Shown here piece after piece: positions 21,838-27,259 of a stretch of DNA of 34,786 bases. A model generated the notes under the pieces. The model had not been told where the DNA came from and ran no database searches. It saw nothing but the letters and a program-made list of their open reading frames with translations. Position numbers and translations under genes: made by a program. Each line of letters opens with the position of its first letter. The first letter of the stretch is position 1. The stretch covers positions 1 to 34,786 of the forward strand of contig CAMVOY010000027.1 of assembly GCA_947169235.1 (NCBI GenBank), read 5' to 3'. This DNA comes from an uncultured Lachnospiraceae bacterium. GTDB lineage: Bacteria > Bacillota > Clostridia > Lachnospirales > Lachnospiraceae.

Positions 21838-24384
21838 ATGTCATTAACTATTGCGCTGGCCGGTAATCCAAACAGCGGAAAGACAACGTTATTTAACGCA
21901 CTGACCGGATCAAATCAGTTTGTTGGAAACTGGCCGGGAGTTACTGTTGAGAAAAAAGAAGGAAAGCTGAAAAAATCTCTTTCAGGTTCGGAGGAAGTAA
22001 AGATCGCGGATCTTCCGGGTATTTACTCACTTTCTCCCTACACACTTGAGGAGGTCGTAGCGAGAAACTATCTTTTGAATGATAAGCCCGATGCGATCTT
22101 AAACATCATAGACGGTACAAATATTGAAAGAAACCTTTACCTGACTACTCAGCTGATCGAGTTGGGTATTCCTGTCGTTATGGCAGTGAACATGATCGAT
22201 ATAGTTGAGAAAAACGGCGACAGCATCAATCTGCAGAAGTTGTCGGAAAAGATAGGATGTCCGGCTATAGAGATTTCTGCACTGAAGGGTACGGGAGTAG
22301 AGAAGGTTGCGATAAAGGCTGTTGAGTTGGCAAAGTCAGGCCGGATACCTGAGCCGATCCGTCAGTTTGATGACAAGGTAGAAAGCGTTATCTCAGCCGT
22401 TGAGGACAAGATCGGACATGCGGTACCGGATTCCCAGAGAAGATTTGCGGCTATCAAGGTATTGGAAGGTGACGACAAGATCGGGAGTATTTTTCCAAAT
22501 CTTCCGACTGTGTCCGGAGAGATCGCCGATCTTGAAAAAGCGATGGATGATGATGTTGAGAGTATCATCACGGGCGAGAGATATGAGTTTATCTCCGGAA
22601 TGATAGATGAATGCGTACAGAAAAAGGATGCGAAGAAATCGACGATCTCCGACAAGATTGACAGGATCGTTACTAACCGTATCCTGGCGCTTCCTATCTT
22701 TGCCGTGATCATGATAATCGTTTATTATGTTTCGGTCACCACGGTGGGTACATGGGGTACCGACTGGGCTAATGATGGAGTTTTCGGTGACGGATGGTGT
22801 GTTCCGTTTACGGACGGAGCTTATAATGAGGCAACCGAGGAGTTCGATGGGGCTTCAGATGTTATATCAGCATTTGTTGAATCTGAGGAGTACGGTGATG
22901 AGGAAGTTGCCGGAAAAATGGATTCGGAAGCCGAGGATTTCGACGGTGCGGCAGCTGTTGCAGCCGTGAAGGCATGGGCTGCGGCAAAAGCAGTTCCGGC
23001 TGATGCGACCGTGTCTCATGAGGTAGAGGATGAAGAGACATTGGAGACCAGTGAAGAAGAGCATACCGGCGAAGAGCTTACTGAAGCTTTGGCAGCGTAT
23101 GAAAAATACGGAGCAGAGGCTCCTGAGCCCGGTGATCATGGTGCTGTATTTGTGCCGGGAGTCCCGGTTCTCGTAGGAAACCTTCTCGATGCCATCGGCG
23201 TTCCGGAAGAGGGTTGGGTCAGAGGTCTGATCCTTGACGGTATCGTAGCCGGCGTAGGTGCAGTACTCGGATTCGTTCCGCAGATCCTCGTACTGTTCAT
23301 ATTCCTTGCATTTTTGGAGAGCTGTGGATATATGGCACGTATCGCGTTTATCCTGGATAGGATATTCAGACGATTCGGCCTGTCCGGAAAATCCTTTATC
23401 CCGATCCTCGTCGGAACGGGTTGCGGTATCCCGGGAATCATGGCTTCACGTACTATTGAAAACGAGAACGACCGCCGTATGACGGTCATGACTACAACCT
23501 TCATCCCGTGTGGCGCGAAGCTTCCGTTCATCGGAATGGTAGCCGGTGCGATCTTCGGTGGTGCATGGTGGGTAGCACCGAGTGCTTACTTCCTGGGTAT
23601 GGCAGCGATCATCATTTCAGGTATTATTCTGAAGAAGACCAAGATGTTCTCCGGTGATCCTGCACCGTTCGTAATGGAGCTTCCGGCTTATCATCTGCCG
23701 ACTGTCGGAACGGTACTCAGAAGCATGTGGGAGCGTGGCTGGTCATTTATCAAAAAGGCCGGAACCATCATCCTTCTTTCAACCATAGTTATCTGGTTCC
23801 TCTCATTCTTCGGATGGGTGGACGGAGAGTTCAGAATGCTCTCTGAAGATGAGATCGATTCGTCAATTCTTGCAGCTATCGGAAATGCGATCTCATGGAT
23901 ATTTGCTCCGCTCGGATGGGGCGATTGGCAGGCTACTGTGGCTTCTGTCACAGGACTTGTTGCAAAAGAGAATATCGTCGGAACCATGGGTATCCTCTAC
24001 GGAGGCGGAGATGCGAGCGTATGGTCGAATATAGCAAACGCATTCGGTACAGCGTCTACAGTAGGTCTTATCGCAGGATACAGTTTCCTTGCATTTAACC
24101 TGCTTTGCGCACCGTGCTTCGCTGCGATGGGAGCCATCAAGCGCGAGATGAACAACACCGTATGGTTCTGGAGAGCGATAGGATATCAGTGTGGTTTTGC
24201 TTATCTGGTTGCGATGTGCATCTACCAGATCGGATGTCTGGTTACGGGAAATATCGATGGAATACAGATCGTGTTCCAGATAATCAGCGTGCTCGTAGTG
24301 CTCTTCGGCATTTGGCTTTTGGCGCGTCGTCCGCGTGAGAAAGCAAAGACGCTTAAAGTGAGCAGCAAGCTCAGCAAGATATAA
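21838..24384 (+). CDS. feoB: FeoB ferrous iron transporter
   Basis: 848 residues. The N-terminal G domain has GNPNSGKTTLFN (residue 9 on), GNWPGVTVEKKEG, DLPG and NMID, followed by the helical spacer domain. The first membrane helix starts near residue 284. Later gate motifs 'PILVGTGCGIPGIMASRTI' and 'TTFIPCGAKLPFIGMVAG' line the iron path. FeoB brings Fe2+ through the inner membrane. Between the first helix and the next (residues about 320-435) there is an acidic, Ala/Glu-rich insertion of about 115 residues absent from the basic family, although extended loops are, from memory, seen in other Lachnospiraceae FeoB. GGAGGA precedes the ATG. Confidence 0.97.
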   Translation: MSLTIALAGNPNSGKTTLFNALTGSNQFVGNWPGVTVEKKEGKLKKSLSGSEEVKIADLPGIYSLSPYTLEEVVARNYLLNDKPDAILNIIDGTNIERNLYLTTQLIELGIPVVMAVNMIDIVEKNGDSINLQKLSEKIGCPAIEISALKGTGVEKVAIKAVELAKSGRIPEPIRQFDDKVESVISAVEDKIGHAVPDSQRRFAAIKVLEGDDKIGSIFPNLPTVSGEIADLEKAMDDDVESIITGERYEFISGMIDECVQKKDAKKSTISDKIDRIVTNRILALPIFAVIMIIVYYVSVTTVGTWGTDWANDGVFGDGWCVPFTDGAYNEATEEFDGASDVISAFVESEEYGDEEVAGKMDSEAEDFDGAAAVAAVKAWAAAKAVPADATVSHEVEDEETLETSEEEHTGEELTEALAAYEKYGAEAPEPGDHGAVFVPGVPVLVGNLLDAIGVPEEGWVRGLILDGIVAGVGAVLGFVPQILVLFIFLAFLESCGYMARIAFILDRIFRRFGLSGKSFIPILVGTGCGIPGIMASRTIENENDRRMTVMTTTFIPCGAKLPFIGMVAGAIFGGAWWVAPSAYFLGMAAIIISGIILKKTKMFSGDPAPFVMELPAYHLPTVGTVLRSMWERGWSFIKKAGTIILLSTIVIWFLSFFGWVDGEFRMLSEDEIDSSILAAIGNAISWIFAPLGWGDWQATVASVTGLVAKENIVGTMGILYGGGDASVWSNIANAFGTASTVGLIAGYSFLAFNLLCAPCFAAMGAIKREMNNTVWFWRAIGYQCGFAYLVAMCIYQIGCLVTGNIDGIQIVFQIISVLVVLFGIWLLARRPREKAKTLKVSSKLSKI

Positions 24385-24393
24385 GCAGATTAC

Positions 24394-24418
24394 GACTCTC
24401 CCCAAATGGGGAGAGTTG
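24394..24418 (+). other. Hairpin between feoB and the Cys-rich partner gene
   Basis: ACTCTCCCC (24395-24403) pairs with GGGGAGAGT (24408-24416) around AAAT. The bases after it (TGTCTTAG) are not a T-run. It may act as a partial stop or mRNA stabiliser that lowers or protects the downstream gene. Confidence 0.6.
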
Positions 24419-24445
24419 TCTTAGAAACAGATTGATGAGGTGACC

Positions 24446-24622
24446 ATGGGAACTATTATAGTTGTTATAGTATTATTGGCGGTAGTTGGAGCTATCATAG
24501 GATCGATGGTAAAAAAGAAAAAAGCCGGAAAATCCGTCATCTGTAACTGCGGGTCCTGCAGCATGTCAGGGAGTTGTCCGCATTGTACAAACAGATCGGA
24601 TAAGCCGGCTGCTCAGTCTTGA
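24446..24622 (+). CDS. FeoB-associated Cys-rich membrane protein
   Basis: 58 residues. A single membrane helix (about residues 3-22: IIVVIVLLAVVGAIIGSMV) is followed by a lysine patch KKKKAGK and a CNCGSCSMSGSCPHC cluster of five cysteines, which could bind iron or a cluster at the cytoplasmic side. Its place right after feoB matches the family described as FeoB-associated. I chose ATG 24446 after GAGGTGACC; GTG at 24440 would add two residues and overlap the ribosome binding site. Its last 10 bases overlap the end of the convergent trmO gene. Confidence 0.9.
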   Translation: MGTIIVVIVLLAVVGAIIGSMVKKKKAGKSVICNCGSCSMSGSCPHCTNRSDKPAAQS

Positions 24623-25317
24623 GTATACTTTACATCTGTTACAGTCACTGTATCTTCGGATACGGTAAAACGAATGTTTTTTGTTCCATAGTGAATCCCG
24701 TATTCACGGGAGTCATCCTTCTGGTATGAGGGGCGAGGGTCGCCGGAAAGAACGGCGATGATCGCCTCTTTTTCCATGTCATCGGGAATGAGTTCCGTTC
24801 CTGAAACGGAAAGAGTGTTCATATCAGGTGCCTCCGACGCGTAGCTGCACTCTGCATCCGGATGAGCATCCGCATATGCGATATAAGGCTTGATATCAAG
24901 TATCGGCGTGCCGTCCATCAGATCGGCTCCGCGCACGGTTATCACCGGTCCTTCCGGTGTATCAGGCTCTACTGATACGATTTCCACACATGAGAGGCCT
25001 ATGGGATTCGGGCGGTTCGGCGAGCGGGTAGCCCATACGCCCATGCGTTCGTTCCCTCCGAGTCTCGGTGGTCTGACAGTGGGTGAGAAGGGACGATTAT
25101 TGTTTTCGGATTTGGACTTGGAGGCAAATCCCTCTGAGAAAACCCATATCAGCCACAGATGGGAGAACTCTTCGAGTCCCCTCACCGCGTCGGGTGTTCT
25201 GTATTTCTCATCAAAAATAATCCGGGACTCCACCTGGGTCACAAGACCGCTTTGGCGGGGAATCCCGAATTTTTCTTTATAGTCGTTATGAATATGTGCT
25301 ATAGCAGAATAGTTCAT
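24613..25317 (-). CDS. trmO: tRNA m6t6A37 methyltransferase
   Basis: 234 residues, matching TrmO (formerly YaeB/TsaA). It puts a methyl group on N6-threonylcarbamoyladenosine at position 37 of certain tRNAs, with S-adenosylmethionine. Diagnostic blocks are 'GIPRQSGLV', 'EEFSHLWLIWVFSEGF', 'RPPRLGGNERMGVWATRSPNRPNPIGLS' (shown in parts) and 'DGTPILDIKPYIAYADAHP'. The start is ATG 25315-25317, where family sequence starts; GGAAGAAAG is a modest ribosome binding site. An upstream ORF extension runs into the end of the PsuG-like gene and is not supported. The gap to that gene is 35 bp, so they are likely co-transcribed. Confidence 0.95.
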   Translation of the reverse strand: MNYSAIAHIHNDYKEKFGIPRQSGLVTQVESRIIFDEKYRTPDAVRGLEEFSHLWLIWVFSEGFASKSKSENNNRPFSPTVRPPRLGGNERMGVWATRSPNRPNPIGLSCVEIVSVEPDTPEGPVITVRGADLMDGTPILDIKPYIAYADAHPDAECSYASEAPDMNTLSVSGTELIPDDMEKEAIIAVLSGDPRPSYQKDDSREYGIHYGTKNIRFTVSEDTVTVTDVKYTQD

Positions 25318-25352
25318 GGTTTCTTTCTTCCGGGTCGGAAAACGTAATGGTA

Positions 25353-26426
25353 TCAGTTGACCGTGTCCTCGTACTCCTGTCTCAGCCTCTCCTTTTCCGA
25401 ATCGGGGAGGTTGTTGAATATGAGCAATGCGACATCGTAGTTCTGAGCGAACTTCTTCACTGCGAACAGCCATACCTCGAAACTCATCGACTTTTCCTTT
25501 TTCGGGATGGATGAACGCTTGGAGTTGCGGTTTTGGATGTTCGGATCCAGATCCATGGAGATCGCCATTGCTATCCAGGCGGCCAGCGTAGCATTGTCCC
25601 TCATGAGCTCGCGGATGTGTGTGGAGTGTTTTTCTGTATCGTATCCGTCTTCATCCTTTATGAGAGAGGTCGGGGGGTTGATAACCACTATCGAGCCATC
25701 GATATCGAGAGAACGCTTTACTGCCAGAGTCTGGGCGATATCCGTAGGCTCACTTACCTTGAATCTGAACTCGTGCTCCGTATCGGGAAGCCATGGCGTA
25801 TAGTACTTATCCGAGCGGAATCCGATAAGCGGGATCCCGTGTGTGTCCAGATATCTGTGGGTCTTTTCCGGATCCGAGCCCGGCGAAAAGCCTGCCGATA
25901 CTATAACAAGATTGCCTTTTGTCATTTCCGCGACATCAGCGGATACGTGGTGAGAATCCGCAAAATCATCGCTGACACCGCCGATACTGATGGTGGTTAT
26001 GACATTTATTCCCACTATTCTTGAGATCATCATGGTTGCAGAGAGGGTAGTCACACCGTCCTGAGGCAGAGCGAGTACCAAAGGCAGATCGCTCTGGCAT
26101 ACCTTTTTCAGGTCATCATGATGCTCGTTAAGGTATGTAAGTTCGTCTTTATTAAGGCCTACACGGATTTTCCCGTCGATGACTGCGATCATGGCAGGAA
26201 CAGCGCCGTTTTGGACTATCAGCTTTTCTATATCCTCCGCAATAGAAAAATAATCCGGCTTTTCGCCTTCGTTCAGACGTATGCCCTGCGATCCGATGCC
26301 GTCCATCATGGCTCCGCGGCCCGTGAGTCCTATATATATACCCGCGGTCTCGATAGCGATCACGGGCATCTTTTTTTCGATCGCTTCCTTGACGTGATCA
26401 GATATCACAAGATAGTCGTTTTTCAA
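25353..26426 (-). CDS. PsuG-fold protein (pseudouridine-5'-phosphate glycosidase family) with altered catalytic residues
   Basis: 357 residues from a TTG start at 26424-26426, which GGAGG precedes by eight bases; the ATG at 26480 overlaps a promoter -10 and is excluded. The protein follows the family: 'MPVIAIE' (Glu26 = Glu31 of E. coli PsuG), 'NGAVPAMIAVIDGKIRVGL', 'LKKV..SDLP' (Lys108 = Lys93), 'TTLSATMMI', 'SIGGV', 'VSADVAEM' and 'LIFNN'. But where E. coli has Lys166, which forms the imine with ribose, this protein has Ser181 (SAGFSPGSD), and the Mn ligand Asp145 becomes His160. The family converts pseudouridine 5'-phosphate to uracil and ribose 5-phosphate; that activity is doubtful here. 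It precedes trmO. The E. coli comparison is from memory. Confidence 0.75.
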   Translation of the reverse strand: MKNDYLVISDHVKEAIEKKMPVIAIETAGIYIGLTGRGAMMDGIGSQGIRLNEGEKPDYFSIAEDIEKLIVQNGAVPAMIAVIDGKIRVGLNKDELTYLNEHHDDLKKVCQSDLPLVLALPQDGVTTLSATMMISRIVGINVITTISIGGVSDDFADSHHVSADVAEMTKGNLVIVSAGFSPGSDPEKTHRYLDTHGIPLIGFRSDKYYTPWLPDTEHEFRFKVSEPTDIAQTLAVKRSLDIDGSIVVINPPTSLIKDEDGYDTEKHSTHIRELMRDNATLAAWIAMAISMDLDPNIQNRNSKRSSIPKKEKSMSFEVWLFAVKKFAQNYDVALLIFNNLPDSEKERLRQEYEDTVN

Positions 26427-26478
26427 GCTGTTTTCCTCCGAGAATATATACGAAAAACGCTGTATCAGCGCCACTTTC

Positions 26479-26507
26479 ATTATAACACCCGAGGGGCTCA
26501 TAGTCAA
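26479..26507 (-). promoter_or_regulatory. Promoter of the PsuG-like/trmO operon
   Basis: Minus strand: TTGACT (26502-26507), 17 bp, TATAAT (26479-26484). It lies 53 bp before the TTG start and faces away from the regulator promoter at 26534. Confidence 0.85.
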
Positions 26508-26528
26508 TGAAATAATACATGCAAATCT

Positions 26529-26546
26529 TTAGTTTGACACAACTAA
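26529..26546 (+). promoter_or_regulatory. Metal-regulator box over the DtxR-family gene promoter
   Basis: TTAGTT-N6-AACTAA is a perfect inverted repeat over the -35 hexamer and the start of the spacer; CC follows, giving AACTAACC, like the right arm of the feo site (CTAACC). It suggests autoregulation by the encoded metal regulator. Confidence 0.6.
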
Positions 26547-26562
26547 CCTTTTGTGATATAAT
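26534..26562 (+). promoter_or_regulatory. Perfect-consensus promoter of the DtxR-family gene
   Basis: TTGACA (26534-26539), 17 bp, TATAAT (26557-26562). Both hexamers are full consensus. The -35 is inside the inverted repeat at 26529-26546. Confidence 0.88.
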
Positions 26563-26605
26563 TCTTCTAAATTGTTTGTACAGTTCATATCCAGGAGGGG
26601 AAACT

Positions 26606-26971
26606 ATGAGGTCAAACGAATCAGCCGAAGACTATCTTGAGACTGTACTGATACTGTCGAAAAAGCTTCCGGTGGTGAGATCCGTCGATGTTGCAAATGA
26701 GCTCGGCTTCAAAAAGAGCAGCGTTAGCGTTGCCATGAAAAAGCTGAGAGAGTCAGAGCTTATCACCATGACGGATGCGGGCTATATTTATTTTACTGAT
26801 GAGGGCAAGACTTTAGCGGAAAACGTATATGAGAGACACCAGGTCTTCACGACTTTTCTTACGTCACTTGGCGTCCCGGAGGATGTTGCAGAGAACGATG
26901 CCTGCCGCATCGAGCACGTGATAAGCGAGGAGAGTTTCAAGGCGTTTAAAAAGCATATTGGGAAAAAGTGA
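26606..26971 (+). CDS. DtxR/MntR-family metal-dependent regulator (short form)
   Basis: 121 residues. 'SNESAEDYLETVLILSKK' and the winged-helix block 'RSVDVANELGFKKSSVSVAMKKLRESELITM' followed by 'YFTDEGKTLAENVYERHQVFTTFLTSLGVPEDVAENDACRIEHVISEES' (given in parts) are the DNA-binding and dimerization domains of the family; the Glu/His/Cys/His residues of the second part supply metal ligands. The C-terminal SH3-like domain of DtxR is missing, as in MntR, and at 121 residues it is shorter than Bacillus MntR. AGGAGG precedes ATG 26606; longer frames upstream pass through the promoter. It probably controls feo, given shared inverted repeats. Confidence 0.9.
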   Translation: MRSNESAEDYLETVLILSKKLPVVRSVDVANELGFKKSSVSVAMKKLRESELITMTDAGYIYFTDEGKTLAENVYERHQVFTTFLTSLGVPEDVAENDACRIEHVISEESFKAFKKHIGKK

Positions 26972-26980
26972 AAAAGATGC

Positions 26981-27009
26981 TTGACTTTTTTGTCTAAAGA
27001 CGATATTAT
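26981..27009 (+). promoter_or_regulatory. Promoter of tRNA-Arg
   Basis: TTGACT (26981-26986), 17 bp, TATTAT (27004-27009). A TATAAT at 27007-27012 overlaps but would give a 20-bp spacer. Transcription would begin only a few bases before the tRNA. Confidence 0.75.
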
Positions 27010-27018
27010 AATATGCGT

Positions 27019-27092
27019 GCGCACGTAGCTCAGCTGGATAGAGCACTTGGCTACGGACCAAGGTGTCGGGAGTTCGAATCTTCTCGTGCGCG
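27019..27092 (+). tRNA. tRNA-Arg (anticodon ACG)
   Basis: 74 nt. Acceptor arms GCGCACG (27019-27025) and CGTGCGC (27085-27091) pair fully, with G at the discriminator. The D arm GCTC...GAGC, anticodon stem CTTGG/CCAAG with loop CTACGGA (anticodon ACG, read as ICG after editing), and T loop TTCGAAT are all present. The T stem has two G-T pairs. No CCA is encoded. It decodes CGU/CGC/CGA arginine codons. It has its own promoter and terminator. Confidence 0.95.
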
Positions 27093-27093
27093 G

Positions 27094-27124
27094 AAAGCGT
27101 AGGACTTTAGTCCTACGCTTTTTT
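27094..27124 (+). terminator. Terminator after tRNA-Arg
   Basis: AAAGCGTAGGAC (27094-27105) and GTCCTACGCTTT (27110-27121) are perfect complements around TTTA, followed by a run of six T (27119-27124). Confidence 0.95.
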
Positions 27125-27125
27125 A

Positions 27126-27148
27126 GCATGAGAAGATTCGAACTCGAG
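27126..27148. repeat. Inverted copy of the tRNA-Arg 3' end
   Basis: The 23 bases here are the reverse complement of tRNA positions 27067-27089 (T arm and acceptor) with 20 of 23 identical; the shared core is AGTTCGAATCTTCTC. Together the arms enclose the terminator hairpin. It looks like a remnant of a second tRNA end or of an insertion, not a full gene. Confidence 0.75.
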
Positions 27149-27197
27149 TTCTCTGTCTCGCCGGCCACATGCCTTCGGCATGTGCCGTCCTTAATGA

Positions 27198-27226
27198 TTG
27201 CTTTTTTGACGCGTATATGGTAGAAT
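27198..27226 (+). promoter_or_regulatory. Promoter of the M16C protease gene
   Basis: TTGCTT (27198-27203), 17 bp, TAGAAT (27221-27226). An 8-bp hairpin CACATGCC/GGCATGTG (27166-27184) lies just upstream. Confidence 0.5.
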
Positions 27227-27259
27227 GTAGGATATCAAATAACGGAGGAATGCGTATTT

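Noticed and set aside
26478..26480. ATG start for the PsuG-like protein
   Set aside because: This ATG overlaps the -10 element (TATAAT) of the operon's promoter; the TTG at 26424-26426 has GGAGG at proper distance.
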